Assembly: GCA_946481275.1 (NCBI GenBank)
Contig: CAMLMV010000054.1
Location: forward strand, 1-45,344
DNA: 45,344 nucleotides
DNA from: an uncultured Massilia sp.
GTDB taxonomy: Bacteria > Pseudomonadota > Gammaproteobacteria > Burkholderiales > Burkholderiaceae
Direction: 5' to 3'
A program made the position numbers and the translations under genes. Of the stretch, positions 7,486-15,058 are shown one piece after another. A model generated the notes under the pieces. That model was not told the DNA's origin and did no database searches. It saw only the letters and a list, made by a program, of their open reading frames with translations. The first letter of the stretch is position 1; every line of letters begins with the position of its first letter.

Positions 7486-9833
7486 AGCTCACCCGCATCG
7501 CCGCGCTGTTGTTCACCCTGGGCGCGACGTGCGCCCAGGCCGCCGACCTGTTCCCGCTGCAGGACGTCCGCCTGGGGGCCAGCCCCTTCCTCGACGCCCA
7601 GACGACGGACCTGAACTACCTGATGGCGATGGAGCCGGACCGCCTGCTTGCGCCATTCCTGCGCGAAGCAGGGCTCACGCCGAAGCAGCCCAGCTACGGC
7701 AACTGGGAATCGACCGGCCTGGACGGCCACATGGGCGGGCACTACCTGTCGGCGCTGGCGTTGATGTATGCGTCGACCGGCGATGCGGAAGTCAGGAAGC
7801 GTCTCGATTATTTTGTCGCGGAGCTGAAGCGGGCGCAGACGGCCAATGGCGACGGCTATGTCGGCGGCGTTCCGGGCGGCCGCGCCGCGTGGCGCGACGT
7901 CGCGGCGGGCAAGCTCCATGCGGACAACTTCTCCGTCAACGGCAAATGGGTCCCGTGGTACAACCTGCACAAGGTCTACGCGGGCCTGCGCGATGCGTAC
8001 CGCTATGCCGGCAACGAGGATGCGAAGGCGATGCTGATCGCGATGGCCGACTGGACGCTGCGCCTGACGAGCCGCCTGACGGACGAGCAGATGCAGCAGA
8101 TGCTGAAGGCCGAACACGGCGGCATGAACGAGGTGCTGGCCGACGTCGCCCAGATGACGGGCGACAGCAAGTACATGGACCTGGCGCTGAAGTTCTCGCA
8201 CCAGGCCATCCTGCAGCCGCTGGAAAAGCACGAGGACAAGCTCACGGGCCTGCACGCCAACACGCAGATCCCGAAAGTCATCGGCTTCAAGCGCATCGGC
8301 GAACTCACGGGCCGCAAGGACATGGCGGATGCCGCCGCGTTCTTCTGGCAGACCGTCGTCGACCACCGCACGGTGGCCATCGGCGGCAACAGCGTCAGGG
8401 AGCACTTCCATGACGACAAGGACTTCAGCCCCATGATCAACGAGGTCGAGGGGCCGGAGACCTGCAACACGTACAACATGCTCAAGCTGACGGAGATGCT
8501 GTTCGAGACATCGGACAAGGCATCGTACGCCGACTACTACGAGCGCGCGCTGTACAACCACATCCTCGCGTCCGAGCGTCCGGGCACGGGCGGCTTCGTG
8601 TACTTCACGCCGATGCGTCCGAACCAGTACCGCGTGTATTCGCAGGTGGACAAGGGCATGTGGTGCTGCGTGGGCTCCGGCATCGAGAGCCATGCGAAGT
8701 ACGGCGAATTCATCTACGCCCACGAAGGCGACGCGTTGTTCGTGAACCTCTTCATCCCGTCGACGGTGAACTGGCGCGAGAAGAACGTCAAGGTCACGCA
8801 GGCGAACAACTTCCCCGACCAGGCCAGCACGCGCATCACCGTGGATGGCGACAGCCGCTTCACGATGAAGATCCGCTATCCGGCCTGGGTCGCGCCGGGC
8901 AAGCTGGGCGTGAAGGTGAACGGCAAGGTCGTGAAGGTCGATGGGAAGCCGGGCAGCTACGTCAGTATCGATCGCACGTGGAAGAAGGGCGACCGCATCG
9001 ACGTGAGCCTGCCGATGACGATGCGCCTCGAGCAGATGCCGGACAAGTCGAATTACTACGCGGTGCTGTACGGCCCCGTCGTGCTGGCCGCGAAGACGAA
9101 TCCGTTCCCGACCGAGCACCTGAACTTCCTCGCGGACGACTCGCGCATGGGCCACAGCCCGTCCGGCCAGGTGTGCCCGCTGGAGGCGGCACCGACGTTC
9201 GTCTCGGACAGCAAGGACTTTACGCGCAAGTTCAAACCCGTGAAAGGCAAGCCGCTCACGTTCACGGCGCCCGGCGTCGTGCAGGGCGGGGCAGGGTCGT
9301 CGACGGAGTTCATTCCGTTCTTCCGCCTGCACGACTCGCGCTACATGATCTACTGGCAGCAGAGCACCCCGGCCGAATTCGCGCGCATGAAGGAAGAGAA
9401 CGCGGCGAAGGAAGCGGACCGCCTCGCGCTGGACGCCCAGACCATCGACCAGGTGGCGCCGGGCGAACAGCAGCCGGAATCGGACCACGGTTTCAAGGGC
9501 GAGGGCGCCGACGCGGGCCTGAACAATGGCCGGCACTGGCGCCATGCGACCAAGTGGTTCAGCTACCAGCTCAACGATCCGAAGCGCGAGGCGAAGGCAT
9601 TGCGCCTCACGTTCGCGCGCGGGGATGCGGGCCGCAGGTTCGACATCGTCGTCGATGGGCAGCGGATCGCCGAAGTCGAGCTGCCGGCCGGCGAAGCGCA
9701 GGAATTCTATACGCGCGACTTCGCGCTGCCGCCCGCGCTGGTGCAGGGTGCGAACGGCAAGCTCGAAGTCAAGTTCGTTGCGAAGGAAGGCTCGATGGCC
9801 GGCGGCTTGTACGGACTGCGCCTGCTGCGCTGA
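7482..9833 (+). CDS. GH127/GH146 beta-L-arabinofuranosidase, exported
   Basis: The 783-residue protein has a signal peptide ending near TCAQA, an (alpha/alpha)6 barrel of the GH127 superfamily (former DUF1680) and an extra C-terminal beta-domain after about residue 640. Residues matching the zinc-thiolate catalytic site of HypBA1 are present: E326 and C328 in GPETCNTYNML, then C395 and C396 in MWCCVGSGIESHAKYG. The cysteine acts as nucleophile in this superfamily. The long C-terminal extension resembles GH146 members. Substrates are beta-L-arabinofuranosides, found on hydroxyproline-rich plant glycoproteins and some pectin side chains. It is coupled to the GH43 gene by an ATGA overlap. A weak hairpin follows. 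Confidence 0.9.
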   Translation: MKLTRIAALLFTLGATCAQAADLFPLQDVRLGASPFLDAQTTDLNYLMAMEPDRLLAPFLREAGLTPKQPSYGNWESTGLDGHMGGHYLSALALMYASTGDAEVRKRLDYFVAELKRAQTANGDGYVGGVPGGRAAWRDVAAGKLHADNFSVNGKWVPWYNLHKVYAGLRDAYRYAGNEDAKAMLIAMADWTLRLTSRLTDEQMQQMLKAEHGGMNEVLADVAQMTGDSKYMDLALKFSHQAILQPLEKHEDKLTGLHANTQIPKVIGFKRIGELTGRKDMADAAAFFWQTVVDHRTVAIGGNSVREHFHDDKDFSPMINEVEGPETCNTYNMLKLTEMLFETSDKASYADYYERALYNHILASERPGTGGFVYFTPMRPNQYRVYSQVDKGMWCCVGSGIESHAKYGEFIYAHEGDALFVNLFIPSTVNWREKNVKVTQANNFPDQASTRITVDGDSRFTMKIRYPAWVAPGKLGVKVNGKVVKVDGKPGSYVSIDRTWKKGDRIDVSLPMTMRLEQMPDKSNYYAVLYGPVVLAAKTNPFPTEHLNFLADDSRMGHSPSGQVCPLEAAPTFVSDSKDFTRKFKPVKGKPLTFTAPGVVQGGAGSSTEFIPFFRLHDSRYMIYWQQSTPAEFARMKEENAAKEADRLALDAQTIDQVAPGEQQPESDHGFKGEGADAGLNNGRHWRHATKWFSYQLNDPKREAKALRLTFARGDAGRRFDIVVDGQRIAEVELPAGEAQEFYTRDFALPPALVQGANGKLEVKFVAKEGSMAGGLYGLRLLR

Positions 9834-9877
9834 ACCGGGAAGCTGTGCACCGGGTCGATAACGCGTGATAGGACTGT

Positions 9878-9900
9878 CGGCCTGGTGCTTCATCAGGCCG
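9878..9900 (+). terminator. Hairpin after the hydrolase cluster
   Basis: CGGCCTG (9878-9884) pairs with CAGGCCG (9894-9900) around a 9-nt loop, 45 bases after the GH127 stop. No T-tract follows, so it is a weak candidate terminator or mRNA 3' end structure. Confidence 0.35.
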
Positions 9901-9981
9901 GATCAGGTTGTCGTACCTGGATCACGAAGCTGTCTTGAACGCTTATTCACCTGGATCGAAAGAATAGCTAAAAATAAACGC

Positions 9982-9987
9982 TATAAT
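9982..9987 (+). promoter_or_regulatory. -10 box upstream of the small AT-rich gene
   Basis: A perfect TATAAT lies 29 bases before the ATG at 10017 in a locally AT-rich stretch. No good -35 is seen at 16-18 bases (TCGAAA at 20 bases is the best), so an activator may be needed. A strong GGGAGG ribosome binding site follows. Confidence 0.45.
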
Positions 9988-10016
9988 TTCCCAATCGAAA
10001 CTTTTGGGAGGGTGGG

Positions 10017-10376
10017 ATGAGTACAATTGAAATTCATGCAGGTGATTTTCCAAAAGGCAAGGCATCGATGAGTTTTGGTGCCATCGCGTTTCCTTGGCAG
10101 GCTGGCGATGGCTTGACGGGGAAAAGCTTCGTGCTTAAAGGTAACCTTATGTCGGTCGAGGTCGCGTCAGAGGAATCCGTAAAGCGCATCGGTGGCACGG
10201 TTGGATGGGGAATCGCCGGCGCGACACTGTTGGGACCTGTGGGGATGCTTGCAGGGCTTTTGCTTGGCGGGAAGGGCAAGGATGTTACGTTTGTAGCGAC
10301 ATTCAAAGACGGGAAAAAGATGCTGGCTACAACCGACGCCAAGACCTTCACGAAACTACAAGCCATCGTTTTCTGA
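10017..10376 (+). CDS. Small protein with glycine-zipper segment, function unknown
   Basis: The 119-residue protein is not recognised as a named family. It has a beta-rich N-terminal part, a hydrophobic Gly-rich segment at about residues 59-85 (GGTVGWGIAGATLLGPVGML and onward) with GxxxG spacing, and a C-terminal part ending KTFTKLQAIVF. No signal peptide is seen. The layout could be a PH-like fold interrupted by a membrane-inserting hairpin. Base composition is clearly more AT-rich than the flanking genes and codon use is less GC-biased at third positions, suggesting recent acquisition. It has its own -10 box and a strong GGGAGG ribosome binding site, and is followed by a 13-bp inverted repeat. 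Confidence 0.75.
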   Translation: MSTIEIHAGDFPKGKASMSFGAIAFPWQAGDGLTGKSFVLKGNLMSVEVASEESVKRIGGTVGWGIAGATLLGPVGMLAGLLLGGKGKDVTFVATFKDGKKMLATTDAKTFTKLQAIVF

Positions 10377-10444
10377 GCGAAGCTTTTAGGCTCTACGAGC
10401 TTCAAGGTGGTTTGATCGTGGCCACCTCGCTTGCGGTATAGATC

Positions 10445-10485
10445 GCCCACGCGCAACATATGCCGTTTGTTGGTTGCGCGTGGGC
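10445..10485. repeat. 13-bp inverted repeat between convergent genes
   Basis: GCCCACGCGCAAC (10445-10457) pairs perfectly with GTTGCGCGTGGGC (10473-10485) around a 15-nt loop. It lies between the end of the small AT-rich gene and the convergent end of rsgA, so it may act as a bidirectional terminator. The GCCCACGCG / GCGTGGGC core also occurs in the repeat at 1324-1385, suggesting a shared repeat family. Confidence 0.65.
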
Positions 10486-10527
10486 ACGTTCGTGTTTGAA
10501 GCTCCCGGCCTCAAACACCCCACCTGA

Positions 10528-11556
10528 CTAGCGCTTCGCCCGCGCGCGCTCCCTCGCCATCCGGTTCAACACCTTCCACGTCGCGCGCTCGGCAATGCGT
10601 TCGAGTGGCGTCTGCGCGCCGTGCCGCACTTCGCGCAACAGCTTGTGGTAGTTGCGCAGGCGGTCCGCGTCGACGGCGCCGCGCACGGCGCATCCTGGTT
10701 CCGTCTCGTGGGCGCAATCGTGGAAGCGGCAGCCGGCCGCCAGCGCGTCGATGTCGTCGAATGCCGCATTGACATCCTCCTCATCGGCGTCCGGCTGCCA
10801 GCTGCGCAGCCCGGGCGTGTCGATCACGCAGGCGCCATCCGCGCACAGGTGCAGGGAACGCGACGTCGTCGTGTGGCGGCCGCGGTCGTCGCCCTTGCGC
10901 ACGCCGCCCGTCTGCTGGTGCGCGCCAGTGAGGGTGTTCGTGAGCGTCGACTTGCCCACGCCGGACGTGCCGAGCAGGACGAGCGTCTGGCCTTCTCCGG
11001 TCCACGGCGCCAGCACCCCGGCGGCGCTGGCTTCCTGCGGATGCACGCGCACGGCGGGAACCGTCGCCGGCAGGCGCGCGGCCACCTGCGCCGCCTTCGC
11101 GTCCGCGTCGTCGACGAGATCCCCCTTCGTCAGCACGATCACGGGCGCCACGTCGCAAGACTTGGCCACCATCAGGTAGCGCTCCAGCCGGCGCAGATTG
11201 AAATCGCCGTCGAGGCCCATCACCAGCAGGGCCGTGTCGACGTTGGCGGCGAGCCGCTGGCGCGTGCCGTGGGCGTCACGCCGCACGAGGTCATTCAGCG
11301 GGTCGACAAGCGTGTGGACCCACACCTCGTCCTGGTCGTTGTGGTCGAATAGGACCCAGTCGCCGACGGCAACCGAAGCGTCGATGGATGGATGCAGCCG
11401 GGCAGGGAATTCGTGCAGGCCGTCGTGCAGGACGAGCGATGTGCGGTGCACGCTCGCGACGCGCGCGGGGCGGCCGCGGTCGTGCACGGCGAGGCGTGCG
11501 GCGATAGGGTTGTTCAGTCCGATGCGGCGCAGTGCCGCGATATCGAAGTCGATCAT
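10528..11556 (-). CDS. rsgA: Ribosome small-subunit-dependent GTPase A (RsgA/YjeQ family)
   Basis: The 342-residue protein shows the circularly permuted GTPase order of RsgA. An N-terminal OB-like part is followed by G4 TKGD (143-146), then G1 GTSGVGKST (196-204), then G3 DTPG (246-249). A C-terminal zinc finger has C276, C281, H283 and C289. RsgA helps late 30S maturation by binding the subunit and hydrolysing GTP. The start MIDFDIAALRR is chosen because AGGAAC lies about 12 bases upstream and homologues begin similarly; an upstream in-frame ATG would add 19 unlikely residues. The divergence from canonical short betaproteobacterial RsgA and the accessory location suggest it may be a second paralogue. 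Confidence 0.9.
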   Translation of the reverse strand: MIDFDIAALRRIGLNNPIAARLAVHDRGRPARVASVHRTSLVLHDGLHEFPARLHPSIDASVAVGDWVLFDHNDQDEVWVHTLVDPLNDLVRRDAHGTRQRLAANVDTALLVMGLDGDFNLRRLERYLMVAKSCDVAPVIVLTKGDLVDDADAKAAQVAARLPATVPAVRVHPQEASAAGVLAPWTGEGQTLVLLGTSGVGKSTLTNTLTGAHQQTGGVRKGDDRGRHTTTSRSLHLCADGACVIDTPGLRSWQPDADEEDVNAAFDDIDALAAGCRFHDCAHETEPGCAVRGAVDADRLRNYHKLLREVRHGAQTPLERIAERATWKVLNRMARERARAKR

Positions 11557-11705
11557 GGTCGTTGTGTTCCTGTTGCGAAGCGCGGGGACGCGCGGGCACG
11601 CTGCCGCACGCAATACGATGCGGCGGCAACGGTGGATTCGGTCAGGGATGGTCGGCGCGGCTGGCGCGCCCGTTCACGACGACGGTGATCGACGAAGGAA
11701 GGCGG

Positions 11706-11744
11706 TCAGGCGGCCGACGGGAGGGCAATATCCGGCTGGGTCAT
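11706..11744 (-). CDS. Possible 12-codon leader peptide upstream of rsgA
   Basis: The short frame MTQPDIALPSAA starts 188 bases before the rsgA ATG and is preceded by a strong GAGGAGAG Shine-Dalgarno 5 bases away. Nothing else in the 235-base gap between the lipoprotein stop and rsgA looks coding. It could be a translated leader in the rsgA transcript or the remnant N-terminus of a lost gene. The call rests on the ribosome binding site alone. Confidence 0.25.
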   Translation of the reverse strand: MTQPDIALPSAA

Positions 11745-11791
11745 GGGGCTCTCCTCGTCAATGAAATAAAAGGCAAGTATAGCGCGGCCGC

Positions 11792-12385
11792 TCACTTCTT
11801 GGTGAATACGCCATCCACGACCCATGACGCGCCGTTCGTGGTCAGGTCGTAAAGCGTGTTGCCCTGCAGCGCGAGCCCGCCGGCGACGCCGTTCTGTGCC
11901 GGATAGGTTCCTTCGTCCTTGATGCACGTGGACGTCCCGTTGGCATAGGCGATGCACCACTGCCCCGTCGTGTGCGTGACGCCGCTGCCCGTCACCGACA
12001 GCGTGTGTGCGGGGAGGTTGGCCGTGAGCTTGTCGACCTTGACCGGGATTGCGGCCGCGCCCGGCGCCGGCGTGATCGAGGCGTCCACCGTGCCCGGATA
12101 GGTGGCCGAGGCGTCGGCGCTCTGCGTCACGGTGCCGACGATGGCGCCCGTGCAATCGGCGTTGGCGTAATAGTCGGTCTTGTTGCCCACCGTGATCGCA
12201 TCGGCCGAGCGGGCGATGACGAGGGTGGCGACCGCGTGGTCGGAGCAGGCCGAGGCCCACGTGCCGGCGTAGGCATCCAGCGGCGAGGTGGTCGATGCAG
12301 GTGGCGTCGTCGAACTGCTGCCGCCGCCACCGCCGCATCCTGACAAGACTGCAACTGCTACCCCGACGAACGTCCATGCCTTCAT
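11792..12385 (-). CDS. Putative lipoprotein, function unknown
   Basis: The 197-residue protein has a lipoprotein signal (MKAWTFVGVAVAVLSGC) with the modified Cys at 17, then a Gly/Ser linker and a globular domain with two Cys pairs (around ACSDHA, ANADCTG, QWCIAY and STCIKDEG). The ATG at 12385 has AGGAG 6 bases upstream; an earlier in-frame ATG 12 codons upstream lacks this. Cysteine spacing suggests disulphides in the periplasm. It is divergent from the ytfQ-type operon and shares its control region. No family was recognised. Confidence 0.75.
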   Translation of the reverse strand: MKAWTFVGVAVAVLSGCGGGGGSSSTTPPASTTSPLDAYAGTWASACSDHAVATLVIARSADAITVGNKTDYYANADCTGAIVGTVTQSADASATYPGTVDASITPAPGAAAIPVKVDKLTANLPAHTLSVTGSGVTHTTGQWCIAYANGTSTCIKDEGTYPAQNGVAGGLALQGNTLYDLTTNGASWVVDGVFTKK

Positions 12386-12400
12386 GATGACTCCTGTCTG

Positions 12401-12422
12401 TTTGATATCTTTATGTATCAAA
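12401..12422. promoter_or_regulatory. TTTGATA-N8-TATCAAA inverted repeat in divergent control region
   Basis: Arms TTTGATA (12401-12407) and TATCAAA (12416-12422) are perfect inverted repeats with an 8-base spacer. They lie 16 bases upstream of the lipoprotein ATG, where its promoter should be, and about 60 bases from the ytfQ-type promoter. This is an operator-like arrangement; the protein that binds it is unknown. Confidence 0.45.
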
Positions 12423-12481
12423 TATCAGAACGGTTCAGGTCGTCGCACGATACGGCTGGGCATCGTATTGATGCCGAAATG

Positions 12482-12535
12482 GATATGTCTACCGTTAAAA
12501 AATTGATTGGATAGATATGTCAGTTCTGTCATAGT
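12482..12535 (+). promoter_or_regulatory. Promoter of the sugar ABC transporter operon with GATATGTC direct repeats
   Basis: TTGGAT (12507-12512) and CATAGT (12530-12535) are separated by 17 bases and lie 32 bases before the ATG. The octamer GATATGTC occurs at 12482-12489 and 12514-12521, 32 bases apart (three helical turns). A GCATC-N5-GATGC inverted repeat lies just upstream at 12460-12474. GATATG also occurs ahead of the LysR gene at 18166-18171, suggesting one regulator. Box assignments are by eye. Confidence 0.45.
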
Positions 12536-12566
12536 ATCCATGCACAACAATTCCGGAGACTAAGTG

Positions 12567-13529
12567 ATGATCATCACCCGCAGGACCCTCCTGGGCGCAG
12601 CTGCCGCCATCGCATGCGCCGCCGCCATCCCGGCATTCGCCGCCAAACCCCTCACGATCGGCTTCTCGCAGGTCGGCGCCGAAAGCGAATGGCGCACCGC
12701 GAATACCGCTTCCATCAAGGACGCCGCCAAGAAGGCCGGCGTCAACCTGAAATTCGCCGACGCCCAGCAGCAGCAGCAGAACCAGGTCAAGGCCATCCGC
12801 TCGTTCATCGCCCAGCGCGTCGACGTGATCGCGTTCTCGCCGGTCGTGGAAACCGGCTGGGAAACCGTGCTGCGCGAAGCGAAGAACGCCAAGATCCCCG
12901 TGATCCTGACCGACCGCGCCGTCAAGGTCACCGATCCGTCGCTGTACGTCAGCTTCATCGGTTCCGACTTCGTGGAAGAGGGCCGCCGCGCCGGCCGCTG
13001 GCTGCTGGATTACGCCAAGAAGAACGGCGACAAGCCGCTGAACATCGTCGAGCTGCAGGGCACCACCGGTGCCGCGCCCGCGATCGACCGCAAGAACGGC
13101 TTCGCGGAAGTCATCGGCGCGAACCCGAAGCTGAAGGTGATCCGCTCGCAGACCGCCGACTTCACCCGCGCCAAGGGCAAGGAAGTCATGGAAGCCTTCC
13201 TGAAGTCGGAAGGCAAGAAGATCAATGTGCTGTACGCGCACAATGACGACATGGCCATCGGCGCCATCCAGGCCATCGAGGAAGCGGGCCTGAAGCCGGG
13301 CAAGGACATCATCATCATTTCGATCGATGGCGTGAAAGGCGCGTTCGAAGCCATGAAGGCCGGCAAGCTGAACGTGACGGTCGAGTGCAATCCGCTGCTC
13401 GGTCCGACGCTGATCCAGACGGCGCAGGACGTCGTGGCCGGCAAGCCGGTCCCGAAACGCATCGTCGTCAACGAGGGTGTGTTCCCGGCTGAGGTGGCGG
13501 CGAAGGAACTCCCGAACCGCAAATATTGA
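12567..13529 (+). CDS. ytfQ: Sugar ABC transporter substrate-binding protein, YtfQ (galactofuranose-binding) type
   Basis: The 320-residue protein has a signal sequence with twin arginines (ITRRTLLGAAAAIACAAA), which may direct it to Tat or Sec, then a type I periplasmic binding fold. The mature part tracks E. coli YtfQ closely: LTIGFSQVGAESEWRTAN, ENQ-like QNQVKAIRSFIAQ, ELQGTTGAAPAIDRKNGFAE, IRSQTADFTRAKGKEVMEAF and YAHNDDMAIGAIQAIEEAG. YtfQ of E. coli binds galactofuranose. With arabinofuranosidases on both sides, L-arabinofuranose is a plausible ligand here. ATG at 12567 has GGAG 8 bases upstream; a GTG one codon earlier is possible. It is the first gene of a four-gene transporter operon. 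Confidence 0.9.
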   Translation: MIITRRTLLGAAAAIACAAAIPAFAAKPLTIGFSQVGAESEWRTANTASIKDAAKKAGVNLKFADAQQQQQNQVKAIRSFIAQRVDVIAFSPVVETGWETVLREAKNAKIPVILTDRAVKVTDPSLYVSFIGSDFVEEGRRAGRWLLDYAKKNGDKPLNIVELQGTTGAAPAIDRKNGFAEVIGANPKLKVIRSQTADFTRAKGKEVMEAFLKSEGKKINVLYAHNDDMAIGAIQAIEEAGLKPGKDIIIISIDGVKGAFEAMKAGKLNVTVECNPLLGPTLIQTAQDVVAGKPVPKRIVVNEGVFPAEVAAKELPNRKY

Positions 13530-13540
13530 TCGGTTCAAGC

Positions 13541-15058
13541 ATGATCGATTCGAAGAAGCCGGTGCTGGAAGTCACCGGCATCCATAAAGCCTTCCCGGGT
13601 GTGAAGGCGCTGTCCGAAGCCGGACTGCGCCTGTTCCCCGGCGAAGTCCACACGCTGATGGGCCAGAACGGCGCGGGCAAGTCCACGCTGATCAAGGTCC
13701 TCACCGGCGTCTACCAGCCGGACGCCGGCAGCATCGTGCTGGAGGGCCGGGCGATCCAGCCGCGCTCCACGCAGGATGCGCAGGACCTCGGCATCAGCAC
13801 CGTCTACCAGGAAGTCAATCTGTGCCCGAACCTGTCGGTCGCGGAAAACATCTTCATCGGCCGCTATCCGCGCCGCTTCGGCATGGTCGACTGGCGGTCG
13901 ATGCGGTCGCAGGCCACGGCGCTGCTCGCGCGCCTCGAGATCCACGTCGACGTCAGCAAGCCGCTTGCCGACTATCCGCTCGCGATCCAGCAGATGGTCG
14001 CCATCGCCCGCGCGCTGAATACGGAATCGCGCGTGCTGATCCTCGACGAGCCCACGTCCAGCCTGGACGAGGCGGAAGTGCAGATGCTGTTCTCGGTGCT
14101 GCGCCGCCTGCGCGAAGAGGGCATGGCGATCCTGTTCGTCACGCACTTCCTCGACCAGACGTATGCAATCTCGGACCGCATCACGGTGATGCGCAACGGC
14201 GAGCGCGAAGGCGAGTACGCCTGCGCGGACCTGTCGCGCCTCGCCCTCGTCAACAAGATGATCGGCGCGCCGGCCGACGCGGAACACGCGACGGAGACGG
14301 CGGCGGCAGGCGAAGCCAACGCGCACGGTGAGGTCTTCCTGCGCGCCCGCGGCATCGCGCGCAAGGGCGTCCTGTCGCCGGTCGACCTGGAAATCCGCCG
14401 CGGAGAATTGCTGGGCCTTGCCGGCCTGCTGGGCTCCGGCCGCACGGAAACCGCACGCCTGCTGTTCGGTGCGGATAAAGCGGACAGCGGCAGCTTCGAC
14501 ATCGACGGCAAGCAGGTGAGCTTCTCGAACCCGCGCGACGCCATTGCTCAGGGCATCGGCTTCTGCTCGGAAGACCGCAAGCACGAAGGCGCGATCCTCG
14601 CGCTGTCCGTGCGCGAAAACCTGATCCTCGCGCTGCAGGCGAGACAAGGCATCTTCCGCGCCATCCCTTTCAAGCGCCAGCAGCAGCTGGCGACCGACTA
14701 CGTCAAGTGGCTGGGCATCAAGACGGCCAGCATCGAGACGCCCATCGGCACGCTCTCCGGCGGCAACCAGCAGAAGGTCTTGCTGGCACGCTGGCTCGCG
14801 ACCGATCCGCGCCTGATGATCCTCGACGAACCGACGCGCGGCATCGACGTGCGCGCCAAGCAGGAAATCATGGATTACGTCAGTAACCTGTGCCGCAAGG
14901 GCATGTCCATTCTCTTCATCTCGTCCGAGCTGCCGGAAGTGCTGCGCGTGTCCGACCGCATGGTCGTCATGCGCGACCGCAAGGCCTGCGGCGAGTACCA
15001 GCGCGGTGAACTGGACGAGACGTCCGTGCTGCACGTAATCGCAGGGGAGACGGCATGA
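13541..15058 (+). CDS. ytfR: Sugar ABC transporter ATP-binding protein, YtfR type
   Basis: The 505-residue protein contains two fused ATPase domains, as in CUT2 sugar importers. The first has Walker A GQNGAGKS (41-48) and Walker B LILDEPTSSLDE but a degenerate signature (YPLAIQQM). The second has a degenerate Walker A (GLLGSGRTET) and an intact signature LSGGNQQK (405-412) with LMILDEPTRGIDV. This asymmetric pattern is normal for the family. It couples ATP hydrolysis to the two permeases encoded next and overlaps the first by 4 bases. Confidence 0.93.
   Translation: MIDSKKPVLEVTGIHKAFPGVKALSEAGLRLFPGEVHTLMGQNGAGKSTLIKVLTGVYQPDAGSIVLEGRAIQPRSTQDAQDLGISTVYQEVNLCPNLSVAENIFIGRYPRRFGMVDWRSMRSQATALLARLEIHVDVSKPLADYPLAIQQMVAIARALNTESRVLILDEPTSSLDEAEVQMLFSVLRRLREEGMAILFVTHFLDQTYAISDRITVMRNGEREGEYACADLSRLALVNKMIGAPADAEHATETAAAGEANAHGEVFLRARGIARKGVLSPVDLEIRRGELLGLAGLLGSGRTETARLLFGADKADSGSFDIDGKQVSFSNPRDAIAQGIGFCSEDRKHEGAILALSVRENLILALQARQGIFRAIPFKRQQQLATDYVKWLGIKTASIETPIGTLSGGNQQKVLLARWLATDPRLMILDEPTRGIDVRAKQEIMDYVSNLCRKGMSILFISSELPEVLRVSDRMVVMRDRKACGEYQRGELDETSVLHVIAGETA

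Noticed and set aside
7461..9893. A second minus-strand open frame of about 810 codons over the GH127 gene
   Set aside because: Same composition artefact; the plus-strand frame carries the catalytic motifs.
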